Positions 9,004 to 16,870 of a DNA stretch of 64,000 bases are shown here, piece by piece; position 1 is the stretch's first letter; every line of letters begins with the position of its first letter. This stretch comes from Streptosporangium amethystogenes (GTDB lineage Bacteria > Actinomycetota > Actinomycetes > Streptosporangiales > Streptosporangiaceae), in the NCBI RefSeq assembly GCF_000721075.1, contig NZ_JOEQ01000012.1, forward strand, positions 1-64,000, given 5' to 3'. Position numbers and translations under genes: made by a program. The notes under the pieces were generated by a model that was given only the letters and a program-made list of their open reading frames with translations, had not been told where the DNA came from and ran no database searches.

Positions 9004-9220
9004 ATCAATTACCGAACCATGCCCAGTCTTAGACCATTTCCGGCCCGCGGATCATCCCGCCCCCTGCCGCGACCGCTCACATCTCCTCGCATGCGGACAC
9101 TGTCACTCCGCGTACGAGGAGCCGCCGACCGTAACCGGCCATCCGATGGCCATCGCCGGCGCGGCGGAATGCGAACCGGCCGCCAAGGTGCGCTCGTTCA
9201 TCGGAATTGCAGTGTGGAGG

Positions 9221-9240
9221 CCCCGTCGTTCACGGCGGGG
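9221..9240 (+). other. GC hairpin upstream of tnpB
   Basis: CCCCGTC-GTTCAC-GGCGGGG forms a 7-bp stem (one G-T pair) with a 6-base loop, followed by AGGAAACA. It lies 55 bp upstream of tnpB. Hairpins of this style normally sit at the right end of TnpB elements, so this could be the element's left-end hairpin or the trace of another copy. The rest of 8958-9294 shows no gene. Confidence 0.45.
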
Positions 9241-9294
9241 AGGAAACACAGGAAAACGGTGCCGCCTGATAGCGGTGAGTGACAGGATCGGTAC

Positions 9295-10371
9295 GTGCTG
9301 GTGACGGAGATGCTGAAACTCGCCCCCTCCCTCGAACAGGGGCAGGCTCTGCTGGCGACGATGCGTGCGTGTAACACCGCCGCGACCAGGGCCGCCGAGG
9401 TCGCGTTCGCCCACCGCATCGCGAACAAGATCGCCCTGCAAAAGCTCGTCTACACCGACCTGCGCCACGAGTTCGGGCTGTCGGCGCAGATGGCTGTTCG
9501 CTCCATCGCCAAGGCCTGCGGTGCCTACAAACGCGACAAGACCATCAAACCGGCCTTCCGGGAGTTGGGGGCGGTCGCCTACGACCAGCGCATCCTCACC
9601 TGGAAGGGGCGGGATGCGGTCAGCCTCCTCACCCTGAGCGGCCGGGTCGTCATACCCGTTCTCTACCGGGGCCGGTGGCTGGACAGCGAGGGGGCGACGT
9701 TGCGGGGACAGGCGGATCTCGTCTACCTCGACGGGGTGTTCTTCCTCGCCGTGGTCGTCGAGATCCCCGAACCACCACGGCAGGAGGAGCCGCAGCGGTG
9801 GCTAGGGGTGGATCTGGGCATCGTCAACCTCGCCACCGACTCCACCGGCGAGCCCTACAGTGGTAAGGAGGTGCGGGCGGTGCGACGGCGTAACGCCCGC
9901 CTGCGGGCCCGCCTCCAGGCCAAGAACACGAAATCCGCCAAGCGGTTGTTGAAGAGGCGCCGTCGCAAGGAGTCACGGTTCGCCCGGAACATCAACCACG
10001 TCATCTCCAAACAACTGGTCGGCAAGGCCAAAGACACTCGCTCCGGCATCGCCCTGGAAGACCTTCAGGGCATCCGAGAGCGGGTCACGGTTCGCAAGGC
10101 TCAGCGTGCCGACCTGCATTCCTGGGGTTTCCATCAGCTACGCACGTTCATGACGTACAAGGCCGCCCTGGCCGGGGTACCGGTGCGGCTGGTGGACCCG
10201 CGCAACACCTCCCGCACCTGCCCCGGCTGCGGCCATATCGACAAACGGAACCGTCCCACCCGGGATGACTTCCGGTGTGTTTCGTGCGGGCTCGCTGGCC
10301 CGGCGGATCACTTCGCGGCGATCAACATCGGTCGCCGGGCAGTGCGTCACGCTGCCGACGACGCGGCCTGA
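9295..10371 (+). CDS. tnpB: TnpB, RNA-guided nuclease of an IS605/IS1341-type element
   Basis: This 358-aa TnpB (OrfB) protein has all three RuvC carboxylates: D173 in GVDLGIVN, E255 in IALEDLQGIR and D338 in PADHFAAINI. It also has the zinc finger CPGC (309-312) and CVSC (328-331). TnpB cuts DNA guided by an omega RNA made from the element's right end. The start is GTG 9295, with AGGATCG upstream; GTG 9301 is a close alternative. No TnpA transposase is present, so it is an IS1341-like solo element. Two hairpins just after the stop (10373-10427) look like the guide-RNA scaffold. The nuclease looks intact. Confidence 0.92.
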   Translation: MLVTEMLKLAPSLEQGQALLATMRACNTAATRAAEVAFAHRIANKIALQKLVYTDLRHEFGLSAQMAVRSIAKACGAYKRDKTIKPAFRELGAVAYDQRILTWKGRDAVSLLTLSGRVVIPVLYRGRWLDSEGATLRGQADLVYLDGVFFLAVVVEIPEPPRQEEPQRWLGVDLGIVNLATDSTGEPYSGKEVRAVRRRNARLRARLQAKNTKSAKRLLKRRRRKESRFARNINHVISKQLVGKAKDTRSGIALEDLQGIRERVTVRKAQRADLHSWGFHQLRTFMTYKAALAGVPVRLVDPRNTSRTCPGCGHIDKRNRPTRDDFRCVSCGLAGPADHFAAINIGRRAVRHAADDAA

Positions 10372-10372
10372 A

Positions 10373-10435
10373 CCGTACCTGCCAGGTACGGCGAAGAGCT
10401 GCAAGCTCGGCCCCTTCCAGGGCCGAGAAGCTGAC
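10373..10435 (+). ncRNA. putative omega RNA scaffold of TnpB
   Basis: Two perfect hairpins follow the tnpB stop directly: CCGTACCT-GCC-AGGTACGG (10373-10391), then CTCGGCCC-CTTCCA-GGGCCGAG (10406-10427), the latter enclosed by a pair of AGCT words. This layout at the right end matches known TnpB guide RNAs, where the scaffold ends at the element boundary and the guide is the flanking host DNA. The guide would begin about 10436 (CTATCCGGG). Confidence 0.55.
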
Positions 10436-11147
10436 CTATCCGGGTTCCACCGTGCCCGCGCTCCAGGGACTCACGATGCGCATCGACAGGGGCGAGGTGA
10501 TCGCCCTCGTCGGGGAGAACGGCTCGGGCAAGACCACGCTGGCCAAACTCCTGTCCGGACTGTACGAACCGGACGGCGGCCGGGTCAGCTGGGACGACAC
10601 CGATCTGGCCGAGGTCGACCCCGACGAGCTGCGCCACCGCATCGCGGTCATCGCCCAGGACCACACCCGCTGGCCGCTGACCGCCCGCTACAACATCAGC
10701 ATGGGCACCGACAAGGGGGAGCCCGCGCTCGTCGCGGCGGCCGAGGTCGCGGGCGCCGACCAGGTGGTCGCCGAGCTGCCGCACGGTTACAGCACCCTGC
10801 TCGACCGGCGTTTCAAGGACGGCCAGGAGCTGTCCGGCGGCCAGTGGCAGCGGATCGCGGTGGCCAGAGGCTTCCATCGGGACGCCCCGCTGCTGATCTG
10901 CGATGAGCCCACCGCGGCCCTGGACGCCCGTGCCGAGCACGCCCTGTTCGAACGCATCCGGCAGCACGCCGACGGTCGCACCGTCCTGCTGATCACCCAC
11001 CGGCTGGCCAGCGTCCGCTACGCCGACCGGATCTACGTCCTGGACCACGGCAAGGTCGTCGAGCACGGCACCCACGACGAGCTCATGGGCCTCGACGGCC
11101 TGTACGCCGACCTCTACGGCCTCCAGGCCAGGGCCTACTCCGCCTAG
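10430..11147 (+). pseudogene. ABC exporter ATPase end, 5'-truncated
   Basis: The frame enters abruptly at KLTYPGSTVPALQ and then carries a complete nucleotide-binding domain: Walker A GENGSGKT, signature LSGGQWQRIAVARG, Walker B LLICDEPTAALD and the H-loop THR. This belongs to the half-transporters in which a six-helix membrane domain precedes the ATPase. That whole membrane part (about 350 residues) is missing, and the TnpB right end lies at the break. A downstream start at MRIDRGEV could yield a free ATPase, but no partner permease is near. Confidence 0.8.
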
Positions 11148-11191
11148 CCTCCGTGGCGGCTCTGACCATGGGATCCGCCGCCCTCGGCGAG

Positions 11192-12658
11192 TTACTCCGC
11201 CTGACCGCCCAGAAACGCCGCCATGACGGCCCTGGCGATGGGAGCCGCCACCCGTCCCCCGGATCCGCCGCCCTCGACCAGGACCCCTACCGCGATCCGA
11301 GGGGAGAGCGCCGGGGCGAAGCCGGTGAAGAGCGCGTGGGACCTGCCCTTGGCGGCGTTCTCCGCGGTGCCGGTCTTGCCGGCCACCTTCACCCCCCGGA
11401 TGGCCGCGGCGGAACCGGTACTCCCCTTCCCGGTGGCGGCGACCATCATCACGGTGAGCCGTTCGGCCTCCTGGGTGCCGAGCACCCGGCGATACGCCGA
11501 CGGCTCGGTCTCGTCGATCATCGTGCCGTCGGCGAGACGTACGTCCTTCACGAGGTGGGGGCGCATCAGCGAGCCGTCGTTGGCCACCGCCGCCGCGATC
11601 ATCGCGATCATGAGCGGGGTGGCCCGGACGTCGAACTGGCCGAGCGCCGACATCGCGGTCTGCGCGTCGTCCAGCACGGGAGGGTAGACGCTCCTGGCCA
11701 CCGGCATGGGGACCTCCAGATCGTCCGTGTCGAACCCGAACGCCTCGGCCTGCTCTCGCAGCACGTCCTGGCCGAGGTCGACCCCGATCTTCGCGAAGGG
11801 GGTGTTGCACGAGAGCTTGAACGCCTGGAGCAGCGGCGGGTTGCCGTTGCCGCAGGTGTCGCCGCCGAAGTTGCGCAGGTAGGTGCTGGTGCCGGGGAGG
11901 CGCAGGGATGCCGGGGCGCTGACACGGGTGCCGAGGCCGTACCGCCCGGAGCGCAGCGCCGCCGCGCCGGTGACGACCTTGAAGGTGGATCCCGGCGGGT
12001 AGTTCCGCTGGATCGCCCGGTTCAGCAGCGGGTTCGCGGGGTCGCCCCGCAGCCGCTTGTCCACCCTGTCCAGCCTGGCCGCGTCGAAGCTCGCGTACAG
12101 GTTGGGGTCGTACGAGGGCAGCGAGACCATGGCCAGGATCGCACCGGTGCGGGGGGCGATCGCGACGACGGCGCCGGGTTTTCCGGTGGCGCGCAGCCCG
12201 TCGTAGGCGGCCCGCTGGGCGCCGCGATCGACGGTGAGCCGGAGCGTGGCGCCGCCGCGGGTGCCCCCGACCAGCCCGCGTACCTTCACCCGGGGGTCGC
12301 CTCCCGAGAGCAGGGCCTCCTCCGCCTGCTCGATGCCCGCGCCGCCGTGGAGCGAGAAGTGCCCGGTGATCGCCGCGTAGAGCGGGCCGTCCGGATAGAA
12401 CCGCTGATACCGGTAGGTGGCGCTCCTGGCCTTCCGGCTGGTCGCGATGACCGTGCCGTCGTGGAGCAGGATCTGCCCCCTGGGGCTGTGAAAGCGAGCG
12501 ATCATCGTCCGCTGGTTGCGCGGGTCCTCGTTGAGCCGCTCGGAGTCCAGCCCCTGGAGGTAGGTCACGTTGGCGAGGAGGGCGAACAGCATCCCGCCGC
12601 ACATCAGGGCGACGTGCCGCAGCGGAATGTTGATCCGGCGTGCGCGCGGTGCGACCAT
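11192..12658 (-). CDS. penicillin-binding protein, PbpA-like transpeptidase
   Basis: This 488-aa class B penicillin-binding protein cross-links peptidoglycan outside the membrane. It has one N-terminal membrane helix (VALMCGGMLFALLANVTYL), a dimerisation region, and a transpeptidase domain with the active-site motifs STFK (in PPGSTFKVV), SCN and KTG (in VAGKTGTAE). ATG 12658 is chosen because GGGGAGGGGTC precedes it; the longer frame lacks such a site. The closest described relative type is actinobacterial PbpA, but the usual rodA neighbour is absent, so it is probably an extra copy. Confidence 0.88.
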   Translation of the reverse strand: MVAPRARRINIPLRHVALMCGGMLFALLANVTYLQGLDSERLNEDPRNQRTMIARFHSPRGQILLHDGTVIATSRKARSATYRYQRFYPDGPLYAAITGHFSLHGGAGIEQAEEALLSGGDPRVKVRGLVGGTRGGATLRLTVDRGAQRAAYDGLRATGKPGAVVAIAPRTGAILAMVSLPSYDPNLYASFDAARLDRVDKRLRGDPANPLLNRAIQRNYPPGSTFKVVTGAAALRSGRYGLGTRVSAPASLRLPGTSTYLRNFGGDTCGNGNPPLLQAFKLSCNTPFAKIGVDLGQDVLREQAEAFGFDTDDLEVPMPVARSVYPPVLDDAQTAMSALGQFDVRATPLMIAMIAAAVANDGSLMRPHLVKDVRLADGTMIDETEPSAYRRVLGTQEAERLTVMMVAATGKGSTGSAAAIRGVKVAGKTGTAENAAKGRSHALFTGFAPALSPRIAVGVLVEGGGSGGRVAAPIARAVMAAFLGGQAE

Positions 12659-12825
12659 GACCCCTCCCCGATACCGGTTTAACAGCCGGACCGAAAAGGG
12701 CACCTCGACCAGCGGCAAAGCCGCCGTACGGGTTCTAGCCGACCATAAGCCGCGAGAGTCCACGGCCGTGGTCACCGGGTTCGACAGCGGGGCCGCGGTT
12801 GGAGCAGCCGGGGAGCCGGCGTGCC

Positions 12826-12982
12826 AGGCCCTGTCCTGCGGATCTTTTGCCTACTGTGGTCGGTCAGGCGGCGCCTCGCCGCGTTGTCGTCGGTCACCGC
12901 AGCACGCTGCGGCTCCCTCCTCCGCCTTGCGAGACACCACCTGACCGATCCTTGTCACGGCAAGATCCACAGGACAGGACCT
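12826..12982. mobile_element. 157-bp MITE-like element with 21-bp terminal inverted repeats
   Basis: The ends 12826-12846 (AGGCCCTGTCCTGCGGATCT plus T) and 12962-12982 are inverted copies with 19 of 21 matches. The inside is also partly self-complementary (TCGGTCAGG near the left end, CCTGACCGA near the right), so the RNA would fold as one long hairpin. There is no room for a transposase, so this is a MITE or the fused ends of a deleted insertion sequence. No target duplication was found. Its right end supplies two bases of the merR stop codon. Confidence 0.75.
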
Positions 12983-13343
12983 AGTCGACCACCGAGTGGT
13001 AATAAGCGATCTTGTTCCGGATCGCCACCTGCCGCTCGCGCAGGTTGTCGACCTGCTCCTGCACCCGCCGGTCGTGGGCTTCGAGCAGCGCGATCCGCTC
13101 GCGGACCGTGTGGTCGCCCGCCCTGGTCATCTCGGCGAAGCGGAGCATCTCCGCGATCGGCATCCCGGTGTCGCGCAGGCAGCGGATCATGCCGAGCCAG
13201 CCGACGTCCTTCTGGGTGAACCTGCGCTGTCCGGCCGCGTTGCGGTCGATCGACTCAAGCAGCCCGATCCGCTCGTAGTAGCGGAGCGTGTCGAGGCTGA
13301 AGCCGGTCTCCTCCACCACCTGTCCCGGTGTGTACACACTCAC
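12981..13343 (-). CDS. MerR family transcriptional regulator
   Basis: This 120-aa protein has an N-terminal MerR helix-turn-helix (VYTPGQVVEETGFSLDTLRY) and a C-terminal coiled coil for dimerisation (RERIALLEAHDRRVQEQV). There are no sensor cysteines, so a small organic effector is likely. GTG 13343 is chosen because it begins seven bases after a -10 element of a MerR-type promoter (TTGACC, 19-bp spacer), implying a leaderless message. An ATG at 13355 would overlap that -10. It is divergent from the aldo/keto reductase gene it probably controls. The stop codon lies on the junction with a MITE-like element. Confidence 0.88.
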   Translation of the reverse strand: MSVYTPGQVVEETGFSLDTLRYYERIGLLESIDRNAAGQRRFTQKDVGWLGMIRCLRDTGMPIAEMLRFAEMTRAGDHTVRERIALLEAHDRRVQEQVDNLRERQVAIRNKIAYYHSVVD

Positions 13344-13350
13344 ATCAGGC

Positions 13351-13381
13351 AGCATGCCACCTGGAGCCCACTCCAGGTCAA
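13351..13381 (-). promoter_or_regulatory. merR autoregulatory MerR-type promoter
   Basis: On the minus strand, -35 TTGACC (13376-13381) and -10 CATGCT (13351-13356) are 19 bp apart, the long spacing typical of MerR-controlled promoters. The spacer overlaps the perfect inverted repeat ACCTGGAG-4-CTCCAGGT (13359-13378). The GTG start follows the -10 by seven bases. Confidence 0.7.
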
Positions 13382-13408
13382 GCCCAAAAATCTCTGAACG
13401 AAACCCTC

Positions 13409-13439
13409 TTGACCTGGAGTCCACTCCAGCATTCAAGGT
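13409..13439 (+). promoter_or_regulatory. MerR-type promoter of the aldo/keto reductase gene
   Basis: -35 TTGACC (13409-13414), a 19-bp spacer containing the perfect palindrome CTGGAGTCCACTCCAG (13414-13429), then -10 CAAGGT (13434-13439). The ATG begins seven bases after the -10, so the transcript should be leaderless. It mirrors the merR promoter exactly in spacing. Confidence 0.75.
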
Positions 13440-13446
13440 CGTCTCC

Positions 13447-14385
13447 ATGACACACATTCCCCTCGCCCTGGGCACCATGTACTTCGGCACCCTCCTCGAC
13501 GACAGGACCGCCTTCGCGATCCTCGACCGGTTCGTCGAGGCCGGCGGCGCCCTGCTGGACACCTCGAACAACTACGCGTTCTGGAAGGAGGGCGCCAGCG
13601 GCGACGAGAGCGAGCTGGCCCTCGGTCGCTGGCTGGCCGCCCGGGGCAACCGCGACCGGGTGGTGCTGAGCACCAAGTGCGGCGCCCGGCCGACCGTTCC
13701 CGGCGACCGGACCCTGGACTTCGCCGAGGGCCTGTCGGCCGCGACGATCGCCGCCGCCGCCGAGGGCAGCCTGCGGCGGCTGGGCACCGACCACGTCGAC
13801 GTGTACTGGGCCCACATCGAGGACCGCTCCACCCCCCTGGAGGAGACCCTGGGCGCCTTCGCCGAGCTGGTCGGAGCGGGCAAGGTCGGTGAGATCGGCG
13901 CGAGCAACGTGCGGGCCTGGAGTCTGGAGCGCGCCCGCGCCACCTCTCGGGCCACCGGCGGGCCGCTCTACACCCATGTGCAGCTCCGCCACACCTACCT
14001 GCACCCCCGGTACGGGACGCGGCTGCCCGATGCGGGTCACATCCTGGTCGAGGACGACATGCTCGACTACCTGCGCACCGAGCCAGGTCTGACCCTGTGG
14101 GCGTACAACGCGCTCATGGCCGGCGCCTACACCCGCCCGGACCGGCCGATGCAGGACGCCTACGACCACCCGGGCACCACGCGCGGGCTCGCCGCGCTAC
14201 GGGAGATCGCGGACGAGCTGGGCGCGACGGTCAACCAGGTGGTGCTGGCCTGGCTGACCGGCGGTGACGTCACGACGGTCCCGCTCGTCGGGGTGAGTTC
14301 GGTGGCCCAGCTGGAGGAGGTCCTGGGCGCCCTGGACGTCAAGCTCGACGGCGAGCACCGCGCCCGCCTGGACGCCGCCCGCTGA
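13447..14385 (+). CDS. aldo/keto reductase
   Basis: This 312-aa cytoplasmic NADPH-dependent oxidoreductase of the aldo/keto reductase superfamily is predicted to be a TIM barrel. Family landmarks are LDTSNNYAFWKEG (catalytic Asp and Tyr), VLSTKCGARP (Lys), DHVDVYWAHIED and the C-terminal cofactor region ATVNQVVLAWLTGG then PLVGVSS. ATG 13447 is fixed by the MerR-type promoter, whose -10 ends seven bases upstream. It is divergent from merR and probably induced by the same effector. The natural substrate is unknown. Confidence 0.9.
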   Translation: MTHIPLALGTMYFGTLLDDRTAFAILDRFVEAGGALLDTSNNYAFWKEGASGDESELALGRWLAARGNRDRVVLSTKCGARPTVPGDRTLDFAEGLSAATIAAAAEGSLRRLGTDHVDVYWAHIEDRSTPLEETLGAFAELVGAGKVGEIGASNVRAWSLERARATSRATGGPLYTHVQLRHTYLHPRYGTRLPDAGHILVEDDMLDYLRTEPGLTLWAYNALMAGAYTRPDRPMQDAYDHPGTTRGLAALREIADELGATVNQVVLAWLTGGDVTTVPLVGVSSVAQLEEVLGALDVKLDGEHRARLDAAR

Positions 14386-14502
14386 GGGACCCGTCGGAGG
14401 CCCGGGGGCCCGCCCGCGACCACGCCGTACCCCGCCGCGCGGACACCGGGTACCGCACCTCCCCCGACAGGAACGCCTGCCAACACGGGCGGGCGCCCGG
14501 GG

Positions 14503-15159
14503 TCATTCCTGCGGCAGGTGCGCCGACAGGTAGCGGCGGACCAGGTGCTTGCACTCGGCGATCAGCTCGGGGTCCCCGTCGGGCAGGGAGCGGAAGGCGA
14601 GTTTGAGCACCGCGTCGGCGGCCTCGACCGCGACGAAGAGCACCCGATCCAGCTCGGGGTCGATCGGGGCGCCGAGCAGCTCGACGGTGATCGTACGGAG
14701 CCGGTCGGCCACGATGACGTTGTTCTCCAGCGCGGCGTCGAGCATCCGTTCGGTCCCCTGGACCACGGGCCCGCCGGGTGCGGCGAGCACCTCCCCGAAG
14801 TCGACGACGGCGAATCCCGGCGTGGCCCGCTTCATCGCGACGAACTCGTCGATCGCGAGGTCGACCATCTCCGTCCAGTTGGAGAGCCGTACCTCCGCGA
14901 GCCTGGCCGTGATCCGGCCGAGGAACGCCTCCAGGTTACGCAGCGCCAGCGCCCGTACCAGCCCCTGTTTGTCGGGGAAGAACTGGTAGAAGGTGCCGAT
15001 CGGCACCTCCGCGCGGCGCGCGACCTCCTTGGTGGTCAGCGCCTCGTAACCGACCTCGTCCAGCAGCCGCGCGCACTCGTCCAGCATGCGCTCGACCCGT
15101 TCCAGGCTGCGGCGCTGGGCGGGGCGGCGGCGAAGCGTTCCCCCGGAGACGTTCGTCAT
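14503..15159 (-). CDS. TetR family repressor
   Basis: This 218-aa regulator has a TetR N-terminal helix-turn-helix (LTTKEVARRAEVPIGTFYQF, then FPDKQGLVRAL) and a C-terminal ligand-binding domain. ATG 15159 is preferred; GTG 15177 would add six residues, and neither has an ideal ribosome site. It is divergent from a beta-glucosidase gene, with an operator-like palindrome in the 69-bp gap, so it probably represses that gene and itself. Its ligand is unknown. Confidence 0.87.
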   Translation of the reverse strand: MTNVSGGTLRRRPAQRRSLERVERMLDECARLLDEVGYEALTTKEVARRAEVPIGTFYQFFPDKQGLVRALALRNLEAFLGRITARLAEVRLSNWTEMVDLAIDEFVAMKRATPGFAVVDFGEVLAAPGGPVVQGTERMLDAALENNVIVADRLRTITVELLGAPIDPELDRVLFVAVEAADAVLKLAFRSLPDGDPELIAECKHLVRRYLSAHLPQE

Positions 15160-15197
15160 CTCCCCATCATCCCCCACGAGCAGGCCTGGGGGTTAAC

Positions 15198-15212
15198 ATG
15201 AGCCAGACTCAT
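15198..15212. promoter_or_regulatory. TetR operator candidate
   Basis: ATGAG-CCAGA-CTCAT is a perfect 5+5 inverted repeat in the gap between the tetR and beta-glucosidase starts, well placed to cover both promoters. Confidence 0.55.
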
Positions 15213-15228
15213 ACATTTGGAGGCCGGA

Positions 15229-16530
15229 ATGTTCCTGTGGGGTACGGCGACCGCGTCCTACCAGATCGAGGGCGCCGTCGCCGAGGACGGGCGGGGCGTC
15301 TCGATCTGGGATACCTTCACCCACGAGCCCGGCCGCGTCCGCGGCGGCGACACCGGCGACGTGGCCTGCGACCACTACCACCGCTGGGGTGAGGACGTCG
15401 AGCTGATGTCCGGCCTCGGCGTGAACTCCTACCGATTCTCCATCGCCTGGCCGCGCGTCCAGCCGGACGGCAAGGGCGCCATCAACCAGGCCGGCCTGGA
15501 CTTCTACGACCGGCTGACCGACGCGCTCCGCGAGCGGGACATCGTCCCGGCGGCCACGCTGTTCCACTGGGATCTGCCGCAGCCCCTGGAGGACGAGGGC
15601 GGCTGGCTGAACCGCGACACCGCCTACCGCTTCGCCGAGTACGCCGCGGCGGTGGCCGACCGGCTCGCCGACCGGATCCCGATGTGGATCACCCTGAACG
15701 AGCCCTTCGTCCACATGGTCTTCGGCTACGCGCTGGGCGCCCACGCCCCCGGCAGGACCCTGGTCCTGGACGCGCTCCCCGCCGCCCACCACCAGTTGCT
15801 CGGGCACGGCCTGGCCGTGCGGGAGCTGCGGGCACGCGGCGCGGAACAGGTCCTGATCACCAACAACTGCACGCCGGTCTGGCCCGCCTCCGCCGACCCC
15901 GCCGACCTGGCCGCCGCCGACGCCTACGACATCCTGCACAACCGCCTGTTCAACGACCCGGTGCTGCTCGGTTCCTATCCCGACCTGTCGGCGTACGGGG
16001 TGAGCCTGGACTGTGTCCGGGACGGCGACCTGGAGCTGATCGGCGCCCCCCTCGACGGCATCGGTATCAACTACTACAACCCCACCCGGATCGCCGCGCC
16101 CACCGGTGAGGGCCTCCCCTTCGAGGACGCGGGCGTCACCGGCTACCCCACCACCGCCTTCGGCTGGCCCGTCGTCCCCGACGGCCTGCGCGAGCTGCTG
16201 GTCGGCCTCCGCGCCCGGTACGGCGACGCCCTCCCGCCGGTCTACGTCACCGAGAACGGCTGCTCCCAGCCCGACGAGCCGGCCCCTGACGGAACGGTCG
16301 ACGACCAGGCCAGGATCGACTTCCTCGACGGCCACATCGGGGCCGTCGAGCAGGCGCGGGCGGAGGGGGTGGACGTGCGCGGCTACTACGTCTGGTCCCT
16401 GCTGGACAACTTCGAGTGGGCCGAGGGCTACAACCAGCGCTTCGGACTCGTCCACGTCGACTTCCCCACCGGGAAGCGCACCCCCAAGGCCTCCTACGCG
16501 TGGCTGCGCCGGCGGATCTCACAGAGCTGA
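15229..16530 (+). CDS. beta-glucosidase, glycoside hydrolase family 1
   Basis: This 433-aa retaining glycosidase releases glucose from beta-glucosides in the cytoplasm (no signal peptide). The acid/base glutamate lies in TLNEPF and the nucleophile glutamate in VTENG. The N-terminus FLWGTATASYQIEGA and the aglycone-site WSLLDNFEWAEGY are standard. ATG 15229 is chosen because GGAGG lies five bases upstream. It is probably repressed by the divergent TetR gene. A long hairpin terminator follows at 16575-16621. Confidence 0.94.
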   Translation: MFLWGTATASYQIEGAVAEDGRGVSIWDTFTHEPGRVRGGDTGDVACDHYHRWGEDVELMSGLGVNSYRFSIAWPRVQPDGKGAINQAGLDFYDRLTDALRERDIVPAATLFHWDLPQPLEDEGGWLNRDTAYRFAEYAAAVADRLADRIPMWITLNEPFVHMVFGYALGAHAPGRTLVLDALPAAHHQLLGHGLAVRELRARGAEQVLITNNCTPVWPASADPADLAAADAYDILHNRLFNDPVLLGSYPDLSAYGVSLDCVRDGDLELIGAPLDGIGINYYNPTRIAAPTGEGLPFEDAGVTGYPTTAFGWPVVPDGLRELLVGLRARYGDALPPVYVTENGCSQPDEPAPDGTVDDQARIDFLDGHIGAVEQARAEGVDVRGYYVWSLLDNFEWAEGYNQRFGLVHVDFPTGKRTPKASYAWLRRRISQS

Positions 16531-16574
16531 CGTCACGCCCTTCAGGCCCGACACACCCGCGTACGCCAGGAGCC

Positions 16575-16621
16575 GGCACCGGCGCCGGGGCGGTGGGATC
16601 CACCGTCCCGGCGCCGGTGCC
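16575..16621 (+). terminator. long GC hairpin after the beta-glucosidase gene
   Basis: A 21-22 bp stem starts GGCACCGGCGCCGGG and closes around GATC with only one G-T pair. It follows the stop by 45 bp. Its length is unusual for a simple terminator and would block read-through into the erm leader. Confidence 0.7.
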
Positions 16622-16660
16622 GTGGCGGGCCGGTGGATGAGGGCAGGGGTGGAAAACCCG

Positions 16661-16690
16661 TTGCGAGCCGGTGAGAGGGGCCCGTAGCGT
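16661..16690 (+). promoter_or_regulatory. promoter of the erm leader
   Basis: TTGCGA (16661-16666) and TAGCGT (16685-16690) are 18 bp apart, with GGAAAAC just upstream of the -35. An AT-rich patch there is also the layout used by WhiB7/WblC-activated resistance promoters (inference). The start site would fall at or one to two bases before the leader ATG. Confidence 0.5.
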
Positions 16691-16852
16691 CCAGAGCCAT
16701 GTGCATGTACTTCGCCAACCTTCTGGTCGGCTATGTGATCCGTCCTCGCGGCAGCCGGGCTCTGGCCCGCTAGGGACGCGTCGACCTTCACTCCGTTCCA
16801 CACGCGTCCCCGATGCGCGCCCAGGGCTTTCCGAGACCTTTTTCACCTCGGA
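16691..16852 (+). promoter_or_regulatory. erm attenuator hairpins
   Basis: Three pairings can form: CCAGAGCC (16691-16698) with GGCTCTGG (16758-16765), which covers the leader start; GGGACGCGT (16773-16781) with ACGCGTCCC (16802-16810); and TCCGAG (16830-16835) with CTCGGA (16847-16852). The second is perfect and begins at the leader stop codon. A stalled ribosome on the leader would break the first and allow refolding. Confidence 0.55.
16699..16773 (+). CDS. erm leader peptide
   Basis: A 24-residue frame starts MCMYFANLLVGYVIRPRG and ends with TAG at 16771-16773, where the first large hairpin begins. It lies 97 bp upstream of erm, begins next to the predicted transcription start, and is followed by alternating hairpins. 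Erm genes are classically controlled by ribosomes stalling on such leaders in the presence of macrolides. This frame is too short for ordinary gene finders. Translation has not been shown. Confidence 0.6.
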   Translation: MCMYFANLLVGYVIRPRGSRALAR

Positions 16853-16870
16853 CCCGAAAGGGCGACGGCT

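Larger units (their letters stand above)
9221..10435 (+). mobile_element. solo tnpB element (IS1341-like)
   Basis: The element comprises an upstream hairpin, tnpB and a structured right end finishing near AAGCTGAC at 10428-10435. After that point a foreign open reading frame (the ABC exporter ATPase) begins in mid-protein. The left boundary is uncertain; no 5' half of the ABC gene lies on that side, so DNA was lost during or after insertion. Confidence 0.6.
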
